DNA from: Chaenocephalus aceratus
Taxonomy: Eukaryota; Chordata; Actinopteri; Perciformes; Channichthyidae
Direction of reading: 5' to 3'
Length of the DNA stretch: 64,000 nt
NCBI GenBank assembly: GCA_023974075.1
Contig: CM043792.1
Coordinates: forward strand, 7,893,956-7,957,955
Shown here: piece by piece, positions 46,210-56,830 of the stretch
Numbering within the stretch: position 1 is the first letter of the stretch
Layout: each line of letters begins with the position of its first letter
Program-made: the position numbers and the translations under genes
Notes under the pieces: generated by a model
What the model was told of the DNA's origin: nothing
Seen by the model: the letters and a program-made list of their open reading frames with translations, nothing else
Databases searched by the model: none

Positions 46210-46245
46210 TAACGGCTGATGTTTAGGGTTAAACATCAGCCGTTA
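46210..46245. repeat. Perfect 16-bp hairpin
   Basis: TAACGGCTGATGTTTA and its exact complement are separated by a 4-base loop. It is A-T and G-C mixed and has no following U-tract, so it is not an obvious terminator. Confidence 0.9.
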
Positions 46246-46444
46246 GTTGTTTTTCTGTGGTTCGCATTGAAGATGACGTCACGGCTCCGCCTACACTGCG
46301 TTACTATAGTTACTGCCCCAGCTACTAAACTGTAATGGAAACGCAGCATAAAGTGAGCCAGTCCTAACAAGGCTTAACAAGGCCTAACTATACCGTACTA
46401 AGCCGAGCGAGGCCCTGCAATGGAAATGCGCCATTAGAAGCTTT

Positions 46445-46760
46445 TTCTACAACCAGTGAGGTAAAGGCACATCTTTATATGATCATTATAAAAAAATAAG
46501 AGAATAAAGTAAACAGGTATAAAATACTTTATGACAGTAAAAAAAAAGTTGTTATTAATAAACAACAATACAGTTTGAAAGGGGAGTGATTTGTAAAATA
46601 TCCATAAAGAAAAATAAATCTGCTTACAGTTCTGTTTCATATGGGTGTTGAGAGATGTATCCATCTCCTAATGTTGTTCTCAAAGTGCACCAGATTGATG
46701 CTTTTAACTTCAACATTTAAAAAACAATCTTCCGGGGGAGCATACCCCCTGGACCCCCCT
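46445..46760 (-). repeat. Dispersed repeat fragment, inverted relative to 48700-48960
   Basis: TCACTCCCCTTTCAAACTG, TGTTGAGAGATGTATCCAT and GCACCAGATTGATGCTTTTAA recur in reverse orientation at 48700-48960. Part of the same family appears at 62410-62660. Non-coding. Confidence 0.6.
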
Positions 46761-47003
46761 AGAGGAGGTTAGGTCCCCCCCCACTTAAATCATGTCCACA
46801 TGGATAGGAAACTAAATAAATGTGCACATATCTTGTGTCCATACAGTATCTTTCTGTTTTGGTGGTCATGCCACCACCGTGCACGTGCATGCATGCGCGA
46901 GTCATGGTAAGATATCTGGATTAAGAGGTTGCTTTTTCTTTGCACAGCATGAAAGAAAGGTGAAATTAATGGGCTGTGATTTTAGTATTTTTAAGCAGAG
47001 GTC

Positions 47004-47085
47004 AATCATTTGTACGGCCCTCGGAGGATGTTGAAAACATTTAAATGGCCCTTGAGAGGAAAAAGGTTCCCCACCACTGCTTTAA
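47004..47085 (-). mobile_element. hAT terminal fragment
   Basis: On minus it begins CAGTGGTGGGGAACCTTTTTC, followed by AGGGCCATTTAAA, a standard Charlie-like hAT terminus. The rest of the element is not seen. Confidence 0.5.
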
Positions 47086-48363
47086 ATAGAGGCTCAATCA
47101 GTCAACACAGGTGTGCTCAATTGGAACGTACCATGTTCACCAGGAGCATGGTTAACACTATTTCCTCATAAATAAAAATGTAATTTTACCGGGAGTTAAA
47201 TGGTCAGAAATTAGTGGCATGACTACTTTGATTCATTGTGTTTAGTTAGTTTAAGGTAACTGGGAATAAATGTGTAGCTTATTTACAATTACGTTAATTC
47301 ATATGATCAACAGTTGGTCTGTCATAGAGAGGAACTTAACATATATGAGCCTCTGGCCACCTATGTTTTGGGGAATCTGACGATGGCTGTATAGCAGACA
47401 AGAGACCTGAGAAACTTTGTTTTAGCTAGCTGTATAGATCTATATTTTTTCTTTCTGTTTTTGGTGTGAACATCCAAGTGATTTAGTTTTTTTTGCACAA
47501 TTGTTGGTTAAAACAAAGCACAGCAGCCCACCAGTGTTGGGTGTAACGCGTTACAAAAGTAATGGAGTTACAGTAATATATTACTTTTTGCTGTAACGAA
47601 GTAATGTAACGCATTACTAATGAAATGTGGGTAATATATTACTCGTTACAATGCTCAGTAACGCAGTTACAACGCATTTTAACCCGAAATGAAATGGTGT
47701 TTTGTTTTTTAAGAATGTACTAACATAGCGAGACATTCCGACTTGCCGGAGACAAATTGTGCGGGTAGATCAAGCGGCAAACTCTGGGGAATAGCCGGGA
47801 CGCCAATACGGAAGTGCCACACACTGCAGTTCATATATTGGCCGATAGGCGATGGCTGCAGAAAGGAGCAATTTCCATAGACCCCCATGTTAAAATGCCC
47901 AATTTTACAGCAGAAAAAAACATGTTTCTACCCCTGGCTCCATACATTTTATTATTGATATAGTTGGATTCCACCTGCATGATTATGAATCTGTGAGTGA
48001 ATTGTTTTCTAACACGACCCTTTTATTTATATTAGGTCTTAAAGTGTTTGCATACATTAGGGCGTGGTCACATTGAGTGACGGCTCTGTCAAGTGCCTGC
48101 TGCTGCTAGCTTCTTGTCTCTCTGCTAGCTGCTCCGTGAAGCTACAGGGACTCTGCCTGCTCAATTGATCCAGGAAACACAACTTGTAGCCGGCCTGTGG
48201 TTGTTTGTTCTTCATGCTTATATATCGGACTATTGTGACTCGCTCTGCGGTTAAAACAGACGGTGCATGAATGCGGTTTTGCGGTAAGTGAAATTCGAGT
48301 GCTTTATTTATGTGTTAATGATTTGAATCAGCTATGTAATGAATGTTAAGGCTTGGGTTAGCG

Positions 48364-49010
48364 CAGTGGTTCTCAAACTTTTTCTGTCAGGCCCCCCCTT
48401 TGAAGAAAAAAAAAAAGTCGGGCCCCCCAACACAAATAGTCAGGCTGAGTGGCGGCACCAGAGATTTATTTTGGGGGTGCTGTGGGGTAGCTTGACATGT
48501 CATAGAGGGTGCTCAAACATTTAGGGTTTCCCATTAATGTCCCGGGCGCTACAGAGGAACGTTCTACTGCAACACTCCCCACACACACATACACACAGTG
48601 TGACAGTTACAATGAAGGCTCGATAATCAGCTCACGGCATATAGGTGTAAGCAGGGGTAAAGTGCTAATGTTATAGGTGGTGTGTGGATCTCACATAGGG
48701 GGGTCCGGGGGCAAGCTCAGTTAAAAGCATCAATCTGGTGAACTTTGAGAGCAACATGAAGAGATCTATGGATACATCTCTCAACACCAGATGAAACAGA
48801 ACTGTTAACAGATTTACTTTTTCTTTATGGATATTTTACAAATCACTCCCCTTTTAAACTTTATTCTGGTTTTACTGTCATATAGTATTTCATACCTGTT
48901 TTTCATTTATTCTCTTATTTTTTTTAGAACTATAATGATCATATACATGTGTGCCTCGGAAATAATTGTTTACATTAATGTTGACCAAACCGTTTGAGAC
49001 CCACTGAGAT
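48364..49010. mobile_element. hAT-like element (CAGTGGTTCTCAAAC ends)
   Basis: The left CAGTGGTTCTCAAAC and right GTTTGAGACCCACTG form inverted ends of a Charlie-type hAT. A target duplication is not convincing by eye. The interior includes the 48700-48960 repeat that recurs elsewhere. Confidence 0.5.
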
Positions 49011-49509
49011 AACACTGAGAGTCCTTTAGCTCACTGAGATTCTCAGTCTGACAGGAGAGGACTCTCCTCTACTTTGTTGTTGAAAAAACTCCTTATATCC
49101 GTTAGCATAGCTCGCTAGCACCAGAAGCTAACAACAACGAGCTCCAGTACCTGTGCGCACTAACTAGCTAACTAGCTACCATCACATGTACCTTTGCTTG
49201 ACTTAAATGTATTAAACGTATAATTAAGTGATATCAAAATATGAATAACTAATGTCATGCAAACATATTAATAGTTGCTTGATTCCAGTGCTGAATTTAG
49301 CACAATTGCATAGGCTACAAACATTAAGGGATTTTAAGATTCTGAAGTATTATGCTAAAAACTCAATAACTTAGATTATTATTTATAGTTTTGTTGAATA
49401 GTTTCATGTCCGCTTATCTTAGAAACGTAAAATGTGACGGCAGTGTGCAGATGGGGAGCATGTTAGCTTAGCTTGGTAGCTTGAGCTAGCTCTGGAACTT
49501 CCAGCTCGG

Positions 49510-49730
49510 TGGCAGCATGGATGTATAATAAGGGTGGCAGCAGGTCCCGCCTCGGCTCCGCCTCTTTGACCTTATTTGGATCAGGCTGGAGCAGGCGGGA
49601 GTTGAACTCTGACGTCACTGTCGATCCGTTAGTGGCCGACTCCGCCTACTAAGGGCTTCTCGGCAACTGCAGAATCCTATGGGTGACGTCACGGACCCTA
49701 CGTCCATTTACAGTCTCTGGGGTAGATTAG
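49510..49730. repeat. Dispersed repeat related to unit B terminus
   Basis: CATGGATGTATAATAAG at 49518 is the same terminus as unit B (28150). Further right are GGGTGACGTCACGGACC and TACGTCCATTTACAG, a motif common in teleost short repeats. Non-coding. Confidence 0.45.
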
Positions 49731-49960
49731 TAAACCTGGTGTGTTTACCCTTCAGGCTTCGCGTCGGGATCTTCGGGGGTGCATAGGCATGCATTGCACC
49801 CTCAGTTGAATGTTATGCACCCTCTATTTAAAAAAGAGAATGGAGCGAAAAATACTAACAACAAATTGTGTCAGGTGCGCGTGACCTGCTCCGCTGCACG
49901 TGCATAATTTCCAAAGTGCTTCCACAGCAGTGACACACATCTGTGGATAATCATTTATAC

Positions 49961-50222
49961 GAAAATGGTTAAAGCAACCATCACTAAACGCCAGCAACAC
50001 TGCATCTACTGCAGACAGTAGCAACAGGTCAGATGGGGACATCACGTTACCCTCCGTTGTGGACACTAGCTTACTCCCGCCTGACTCGCCGCCCCCGGAG
50101 CAGCAGGCTTCGCCGCCCGAAACTACTTCGCCCCTTTGCGGCCTGCAGGTGCCAGGATACCACGGCAAAACAGAGCCTGCCCAGGTATATCTAAACAAGT
50201 ACCCGCCTGTACAGTGGGGTTA
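49961..50222 (+). pseudogene. N-terminal relic of a zinc-finger hAT transposase (TTF/ZMYM-like)
   Basis: From ATG at about 49964 the peptide MVKATITKRQQHCIYC meets an early stop. The same frame then reads SNRSDGDITLPSVVD, a Pro/Glu-rich stretch, and YLNKYPPVQWG before TAG at about 50220. The lead-in to a TTF-type zinc finger in ZMYM1-like hAT proteins looks like this. The finger itself and the catalytic domain are not found. The minus-strand 124-aa frame over this region is a shadow. This is a tentative assignment. Confidence 0.35.
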
Positions 50223-50229
50223 GGCGGTC

Positions 50230-51290
50230 ATTTTGCAGCTTGTGGTATAAAAATAGACAATGGAATATTCATGTGAAAAAATAGTGCCATATTCTGCCAT
50301 GCCTGTAGAAATGTTGGGTCAAAAATAATGCATACAATAGCACAGATGCCTTCACCACGAATGGCTACAAAAATATATCATATCCCAAGCTTATCAACGA
50401 GCTAATGTTGCAGCTGAAATGTTCTCCAGGTCACAAAGTCAACCTCACATGATGATGTGATACCAGTTTTCAAGCACAGTAAATATTCTCTTCCCAGAGT
50501 ATATGATAGGACCAAGGTGATGTTTAGTACATGGTTTTAATAATACTTTTGCTTTTCAATGTTTGCCATTTTAAACCATGAGCTGGTTCAAATAATATAT
50601 GCCTTGATTTACAATATCTTCTCATTTCTTTTATCGTAGGCTACAGCTTTGAAGCTTTTGTGCTTTTCTTTGCCACAGTCCACTTTGGACTATATGAAAT
50701 ATTTCAGGATTGCACTTTTAACACTTGAAATGTTCTCACTTGCTTGGTTTCAAAACATAACAAATGCCATAATCTGTTCATTGGGACCATCAAAGCTATT
50801 TTTTATTGCTGTTGCCGGTACTATTGCTCATGTAAACCTGCTACTGCTGCGCCCCCTGTAATCTCAGAGGCACCCTGAGTCATTTTGTTCTGGAACCGGG
50901 CCTGTACATGGCCATATACTAAACACACTACAGAGCCCATTCCGTGTCCTGTTAGTGTTTACTTCCTGTCTGCCTTCTTCTGGTGATTTATCTGACGTCC
51001 AGTGCTCCATCTTTTAACCTCTTTTCCTTTCTCTTTCTGGATCCTCCTTAGCAACCTTCATTATAGTCCTTGACAGTGGTCTGTACTGTATTAACAACGT
51101 GTCATATGTTAAGAATTTACAATCAGAATCGAGTATTCAACTAACCCGTGTAATAAAAGTTGTTAGTAGCCTTAATGGCCTACACAGTTGTTATGCTAAA
51201 CCACATTGCCCTTCACTGGATGTATAATGAGCTGCACTAAACTACATTTTAGCATTTAAAATACCGAGCCATTATTTTGCTGTTATTTTG
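50230..51290. other. Intergenic, interior of the 3.9-kb element
   Basis: AT-rich DNA without recognisable coding motifs. The 70-aa frame at 50649-50861 has hydrophobic segments but no support as a gene. Confidence 0.35.
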
Positions 51291-51534
51291 GTGAAAGTAA
51301 CTAAAAAGTAGTGTAACTCATTACATTTCAGAGACAGTAATATTGTAATGTAACTTATTACTTTCAAAAGACAGTAATAATGTAATATGTAATATATTAC
51401 ATTTTGGAAGTAACTTGGCCAACACTGCTGCCCACCAACGGCAGCGGCCCACCGGAAAAGTCCCGAATCTCCCGATGGCCAATCCGAGCCTGCTCACACA
51501 CACACAACTGAAACCAAAATAATTTACAGACATA

Positions 51535-53121
51535 CAGTGGGGCAAAACAGTATTTAGTCAGCCACCAACTGTGCAAGTTCTCCCACTTAAAAAGATGAGA
51601 GAGGCCTGTAATTTTCATCCTAGGTACACTTCAACTATGAGAGACAGAATGGGGGGAAAGAATCCAGGAATTCACATTGTAGGATTTGTAATGAAATTCC
51701 TCGGTAAAATAAGTATTTGGTCACCTACAAACAAACAAGACTTCTGGCTCTCACAGACCTGTAACTTCTTCTTTAAGAGCCTCCTCTGTCCTCCACTTGT
51801 TAACTGTATTAATGGCACCTCTTGGAACTCGTTATCAGTATAAAAGACACCTGTCCACAACCTCAAACAGTCACACTCCAAACTCCACTATGGCCAAGAC
51901 CAAAGAGCTGTCAAAGGACACCAGAAACAAAATTGTAGACCTGCACCAGGCTGGGAAGACTGAATCTGCAATAGGTAAGCAGCTTGGTGTGAAGAAATCA
52001 ACTGTGGGAGCAATTATTAGAAAATGGAAGACATACAATACCACTGATAATCTCCCTCGATCTGGGGCTCCACGCAAGATCTCACCCCGTGAGGTCAAAA
52101 TGATCACAATAACGGTGAGCAAAAATCCCAGAACCACACGGGGGGACCTAGTCCATGACCTGCAGAGAGCTGGGACCAAAGTAACAAAGGCTACCATCAT
52201 TAACACACTACGCCGCCAGGGACTCAAATCCTGCAGTGCCAGACGTGTCCCCCTGCTTAAGCCAGTACATGTCCAGGCCCGTCTGAAGTTTGCTAGAGAG
52301 CATTTAGATGATCCAGAAGAGGATTGGGAGAATGTCATCTGGTCAGATGAAACCAAAATAGAACTTTTTGGTAAAAACTCAACTAGACGTGTTTGGAAGA
52401 GAAAGAATGCTGAGTTGCATCCAAAGAACACCATACCTATTGTGAAACATGGGGGTGGAAACATCATGCTTTGGGGCTGTTTTTCTGCAAAAGGACCAGG
52501 ACGACTGATCCGTGTAAAGGAAAGAATGAATGGGGCCTTGTATCGTGAGCGTTTGAGTGACAACCTCCTTCCATCAGCAAGGGCATTGAAGATGAAACGT
52601 GGCTTTCAGCATGACAATGATCTCAAACACACCGCCCGGGCAACGAAGGAGTGGCTTCGTAAGAAGCATTTCAAGGTCCTGGAGTGGCCTAGCCAGTCTC
52701 CAGATCTCAACCCCATAGAAAATATTTGGAGGGAGTTGAAAGTCCGTGTTGCCCAGCGACAGCCCCAAAACATCACTGCTCTAGAGGAGATCTGCATGGA
52801 GGAATGGGCCAAAATACCAGCAACAGTGTGTGAAAACCTTGTGAAGACTTACAGAAAACGTTTGACCTCTGTCATTGCCAACAAAGGGTATATAACAAAG
52901 TATTGAGATGAACTTTTGTTATTGACCAAATACTTATTTTCCACCATAATTTGCAAATAAATTCTTTCAAAATCAGACAATGTGATTTTCTGGATTTTCT
53001 TTCTCATTCTGTCTCTCATAGTTGAGGTATACCTAGGATGCAAATTACAGGCCTCTCTCATCTTTTTAAGTGGGAGAACTTGCACAATTGGTGGCTGACT
53101 AAATACTTTTTTGCCCCACTG
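51535..53121. mobile_element. Tc1/mariner transposon, apparently complete
   Basis: Ends CAGTGGGGCAAAACAGTATT and AATACTTTTTTGCCCCACTG lie in TA dinucleotides (51533-51534 and 53122-53123). The inverted similarity continues about 150 bp inward with few mismatches. At 1587 bp it is the normal length for a fish Tc1 element. It encloses an uninterrupted transposase frame (51890-52906). It sits directly beside the 5' part of the LINE starting near 53146. Confidence 0.95.
51890..52906 (+). CDS. Tc1-type transposase
   Basis: 338 codons from ATG ([20 protein letters not shown]) to TGA; the frame is open 31 codons upstream but the family start is this ATG. Residues 1-110 form the paired-like helix-turn-helix DNA-binding region, with a basic [11 protein letters not shown] linker. 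The catalytic DDE domain has D153 ([13 protein letters not shown]), D242 ([13 protein letters not shown]) and E277 ([14 protein letters not shown]), with 34 residues between the last two as in Tc1 enzymes. A glycine-rich [16 protein letters not shown] segment lies between. It cuts and pastes DNA between TA sites. The interval D153-D242 is two residues shorter than in the 340-residue Sleeping Beauty type (D153, D244, E279), suggesting a 6-bp deletion just before the second aspartate. No stops or frameshifts were seen, but activity is unproven. Confidence 0.93.
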   Translation: MAKTKELSKDTRNKIVDLHQAGKTESAIGKQLGVKKSTVGAIIRKWKTYNTTDNLPRSGAPRKISPREVKMITITVSKNPRTTRGDLVHDLQRAGTKVTKATIINTLRRQGLKSCSARRVPLLKPVHVQARLKFAREHLDDPEEDWENVIWSDETKIELFGKNSTRRVWKRKNAELHPKNTIPIVKHGGGNIMLWGCFSAKGPGRLIRVKERMNGALYRERLSDNLLPSARALKMKRGFQHDNDLKHTARATKEWLRKKHFKVLEWPSQSPDLNPIENIWRELKVRVAQRQPQNITALEEICMEEWAKIPATVCENLVKTYRKRLTSVIANKGYITKY

Positions 53122-53239
53122 TATGTAAAAATCTCTCATACACAGCCGCAGGGACCTACTCACGATAGGATTACAGTGCAATGTGGCGATAACAAGTGCA
53201 TTTTCGCACTCCCACAATATACCGGAAGAGATAGCCAGG

Positions 53240-53818
53240 ACACCGGGCTCTCCACCAGGCATCGGAGGCGGAGGAGGAGCAGGAAGCAGAAGCGGAGATG
53301 CCGGTCCGGTCAACTGGCTAAGCTAAGAAGACAACCTCACAAACCACCGCTACCCGGCATCTTTCTCACGAACGCCAGATCCATCCTCAACAAGATGGAT
53401 GAACTAAACCGATAGATGTCTGAAAATAAATACGTACAAGACTGTTGCATCCTGATCATAACGGAGACATGGCTACACCCACTTATCCCAGACGGAGCCA
53501 TTGAGCTAGCGGGGCGAAGAGCATACCGCTGGGACAGAAACATTGACTCTGGTAAGAGCAGGGGAGGGGGTTATGCATTTACATACATAACAACTGGTGC
53601 AAGGACGCCATAATCATGGACAGTCATTGCTCTTCAGACCTGGAGTACTTGACAGTGAAATGCAGGCCTTTTTACCTCCCTCGTGAGTTTACCATTGTCA
53701 TAGTAACAGCTGTCTACATACCACCAGATGCTAATGCTAACATAGCGCTAGGCTACCTGCACAGTGCTATCAATTCACAACAAAGCACATATCCCGAAGC
53801 CGCCCATATCATAGCTGG
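53240..53818 (+). pseudogene. LINE endonuclease, 5' part
   Basis: The pieces KPPLPGIFLTNARSILNKMD, then TETWLHPLIPDGAIELAGR, YRWDRNIDSGKSRGGG and VTAVYIPPDANANIAL are in order and match a LINE endonuclease. They are spread over three frames: a TAG ends the first at about 53413-53415, a stop follows near 53611, and the frame continues to the hAT insertion at 53818. Non-functional. Confidence 0.7.
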
Positions 53819-54949
53819 TAGGGGTGTAACGGTTCACAGAAGTCACGGTTCGGTTCATACCTCAGTTTGGGGGTCACGGTTCGGTACGGGTTCGGTACAA
53901 GAAGGAAAAGCAAAAAAAAGTCCCAAATGCATAATTTTGTTGCTGTTATTTATTTTTAACAGTAGTGCAAGTTTTGGTATGAAAATAAGGAACTCTAACA
54001 TTTGGAATCATTAACTTTATTACACAGTTAAAAACAAACCACAAACAGTAACACACACACTCAGATGACCATATTATTTGCTGATGTCAAACAAAAAGGT
54101 TAAATAAGCTGTACAACTAAAACGAATGTCTTGAAAATATTAAAATAGATAATAAGAAAGTGTTTCAATCACAATCAATAAAAGACAATACAGAACTGTA
54201 TGACATCTCCTGATGTCAAAATATAAAATAAATACAATGATAAATATATAACAAAATCAAATCTGTACCTTTTAGGAGCAATGTCTAACATGTGTAATTA
54301 ACTTGTGAGTGTGTGAGGCCATTATGCCTAAATAAAGGTACTCAAGCTTTACTCTATTTTCAAGTTTTTCTTCAAAAAGATGAGTTTGTCTACGTTGTCA
54401 GCAGTGAGGGCAGATCTGTTGGCGGTAACTATGTCACCTGCCGTCGAGAAAACCCTCTCGCTGGGGACTGAGACATGATTGAGCATGTTTGATGTGTTAC
54501 CACCAGCATACCGCACCGCTGTCGAACAACGCCAACATACCGTCCTCGTCCGATCCACAACCCCATCATTGTTGTAGTCCACAGGGAACCCGAAATGTTC
54601 CCACACACCTGATTTAAAAGAAGCAGGTGGGTCTTCTAGCTCCTGTATGTTGTGTGAACTCGCCATAGCTACTAACTTTTCTTCTTCATGTATTGTGTTC
54701 GTTTTGTTGTGTTTTGTTCTTGTTCTTCATTTTTCATTTACGGGCGGCTGACTTTTAGGGGCAATACCGCCCCCTGGATTATATATAGTGTAATACTGCC
54801 CTGAGTGACAGACTTTTTTCCCACTCAAAAAGAGGCGTATTCGCCGTGTGACTGCATGTGCCGAACCGTGACGTCGGAACCGTGACGTCGGAACCGTGAC
54901 GTCCGAACCGTGACGGTATGGGACGAATACGGATACCATTACACCCCTA
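53819..54949. mobile_element. hAT deletion derivative with BED-hATC fusion gene
   Basis: Ends TAGGGGTGTAACGGTTCAC and GGATACCATTACACCCCTA are flanked by the perfect 8-bp duplication ATAGCTGG (53811-53818 and 54950-54957). CACGGTTCGG- and GAACCGTGACGTC-type repeats are subterminal. The 1131-bp element carries one gene on the minus strand (54666-54349). Its insertion split the LINE endonuclease. Confidence 0.95.
54349..54666 (-). CDS. Internally deleted ZBED-type hAT transposase (BED-hATC fusion)
   Basis: A 105-codon uninterrupted frame with ATG in good context (GCTATGG). Residues about 15-65 form the BED finger: FKSGVWEHFGFPVDYN, VCWRCSTAVRY with the cysteine pair, then GNTSNMLNHV with one of the two expected histidines. 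It then switches directly into VPSERVFSTAGDIVTANRS and TADNVDKLIFLKKNLKIE, the C-terminal hATC dimerisation motif, ending in TAG. The whole catalytic core (normally several hundred residues) is gone without breaking the frame. It could not transpose, but might still bind DNA or dimerise with a full enzyme. The missing second histidine weakens zinc binding. Confidence 0.75.
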   Translation of the reverse strand: MASSHNIQELEDPPASFKSGVWEHFGFPVDYNNDGVVDRTRTVCWRCSTAVRYAGGNTSNMLNHVSVPSERVFSTAGDIVTANRSALTADNVDKLIFLKKNLKIE

Positions 54950-54957
54950 ATAGCTGG

Positions 54958-55420
54958 TGATGCAGACTTAAAGACAGTTCTCCCAAAGTGTGTTCAACAC
55001 ATAAAATGTGCTACCAGGGGTAAAAACACACTGGATAAGGCCTATTCAAACATTAAGAAGGGATTTAAGTCTGTACCACTACCACATAGGGCAGTTAGAT
55101 CACCTGTCCATGCTTTTAACCCCAGCATACACCCCTGTCAGGAGGAAAACTCAACCCACCACAAAGACTGTTAAAACATGGCCTGAAGGAGCTTCCTCGC
55201 AGCTACAGGATTGCTTCGAAAGGACTAACTGGGATATTTTTGAGGTTCAAGACTTGGAGGAGTACGCATCAACTGTACTCTGCTATATACAGGACTGTGT
55301 GAATAATGTGACTGTTGAAAAACGTATTCAGATATACCCCAACCAGAAGCCCTGGATGACGAAGGAGGTCAGAGCTCTCCTCAAGGGCCGAAACATCGCC
55401 TTCAGGTCTGGTGCTCAATA
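54958..55420 (+). pseudogene. LINE segment between endonuclease and reverse transcriptase
   Basis: Immediately after the hAT the coding continues with DADLKTVLPKCVQHIKCATR and KNTLDKAYSNIKKGFKS. Another frame then has KTVKTWPEGASSQLQDCFER, NWDIFEVQDLEEYAST and NQKPWMTKEVRALLKGRNIA. Frame changes near 55075 and a stop near 55420 break it. Confidence 0.7.
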
Positions 55421-55439
55421 AAGTGGAGCTAGAGCCAAC

Positions 55440-56830
55440 CTGAAGAGAGGCATCAGGGATGCCAAAGCAGCCTACAAGAGGAAGATTGAGGACCACTTCA
55501 CCAACAACGATCCACGGCGGGTGTGGCAAGGTATACAGCACATCACCAACTACAAGAACAATAACAGCACAACGGTTGACGGGGACGCCTCACTGGCAGA
55601 GGAACTTAATTGTTTCTTTAGTTTGTTTCAATAGAGACGGACACAACAACCTCACCTGCATCCAACAATCACACCCTCACTGTGCAGGAGCATGATGTGA
55701 GGCGTGTGCTCAGAGCGGTGAACCCGAGGAAAGCTGCATGCCCTGATGGCGTGACGGGAAGGGTGTTGAAGGAGTGTGCAGACCAATTTACGGAGGTCTT
55801 CACAAAGATCTTCAACCTGTCACTCTCCAAATCCATCATCCCTTTGTGCCTGAAATCTGCCAAAATCATCCCTCTGCCGGAAAAAAACATAATCTCCAGC
55901 CTCAACTACTACCGTCCGGTAGCACTCACACCGCTCATCATGAAGTGTTTCGAGAGGCTGGTCCTGCAGCACATCAAAACCATTCTCCCACCCACCTTCG
56001 ACCCAAATCAGTTTGCGTATAGAGCAAATAGGTCTACAGAGGATGCCATCGCCACTGTTCTTCACAGTGCACTGTCCCACCTTGAACACCAGGGGAGCTA
56101 TGTGAGGATGCTCTTTGTTGATTACAGTTCTGCCTTTAATACAGTCATCCCGGGAAGATTGGTTTCCAAGCTATCTGACCTAGGATTTTCCCCAAACATC
56201 TGCCAATGGATTAAGGACTTCCTAACTAACCGCTCCCAGACAGTGAGAATAGGCCCTCACCTCTCCTCCACCCTCACACTCAGCACCGGTTCACCACAAG
56301 GCTGTGTGCTGAGCCCAATGCTCTACTCCCTGTACACCTATGACTGTGCCCCCACTCACCCCACCAACACCATTGTCAAGTTCGTGGAGGACACAACTGT
56401 GGTTTGGCTGATCACAAGAGGAGATGAGTCAGCCTACAGGGATGAAATCCAGAGACTGGCAGTGTGGTGTTCAGATAATAACCTTGTTCTGAACTCCATA
56501 AAAACAAAATAACTCATTATAGACTTCAGAAAAAACAGCACAACACCAGATCCACTGTACATCAACGGCAACTGTGTGGAAAGGGTTCCCGCCTTCAGGT
56601 TCCTTGGCACACACATTGCTGAAGATCTATCCTTGTCTATCAACAACACAACATCTGTGAAAAAGGCCCAGCAGCGACTCCACTTCCTGAGGATCCTCAA
56701 CATAATTGCAGACTCTTCACACCCTGGACACTTCCTGTTTGCTCTTCTGCCCTCCGGTAGACGCTACAGGTCAATTAAATCAAGGACAAACCGACTGAAA
56801 AACAGTTTCTACCCCAGAGCCATATGAGAA
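55440..56830 (+). pseudogene. LINE reverse transcriptase, broken
   Basis: The longest frame (55682-56512) has VRRVLRAVNPRKAACPDGVT, YYRPVALTPLIMKCFERLVL, ANRSTEDAIATVLHSAL, MLFVDYSSAFNTVIPGRL (motif A) and STGSPQGCVLSPMLYSLYTY (motif B). The catalytic box is changed to FVEDTTVVWL, where a FADD/YADD box is expected, so the first catalytic Asp is lost. A TAA at 56510-56512 follows. The tail (56576-56827) has FRFLGTHIAEDLSLSINNTT, then jumps from LHFLRILN to SHPGHFLFALLPSGRRYR, indicating a deletion of the thumb/linker region. Dead copy. Confidence 0.8.

Larger units (their letters stand above)
40065..46438. mobile_element. Possible outer element interrupted by BEL and a MITE
   Basis: TAATGGTGCATTTCCACTAC at 40067 is mirrored by TGCAATGGAAATGCGCCATTA at 46416-46436, giving inverted ends of about 25 bp with internal GCGTTTCCA motifs. 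If they belong together, the BEL/Pao sequence and the copy at 44951-45994 both inserted into this element. A TAA/TTA border suggests a 3-bp target. The two ends could also come from separate copies. Confidence 0.4.
47532..51427. mobile_element. 3.9-kb inverted-end element (CAGTGTTGG ends)
   Basis: Left end CAGTGTTGGGTGTAACGCG and right end AGTAACTTGGCCAACACTG, with GTAAT/TTAC-rich subterminal tracts on both sides. The flanks CAGCCCAC (47524-47531) and CTGCCCAC (51428-51435) match at 7 of 8 bases, an aged 8-bp duplication. Inside are a probable hAT (48364-49010), a MITE-like segment (49510-49730) and a decayed zinc-finger hAT gene (49961-50222). Confidence 0.6.

Noticed and set aside
46210..46245. 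Rho-independent terminator
   Set aside because: There is no T-tract after the hairpin and the DNA is eukaryotic.
49824..50198. 124-aa minus-strand open frame
   Set aside because: No recognisable domain; the plus strand has a better, though weak, transposase-relic reading.
51871..52563. 230-aa minus-strand open frame
   Set aside because: It is the shadow of the Tc1 transposase gene on the other strand.
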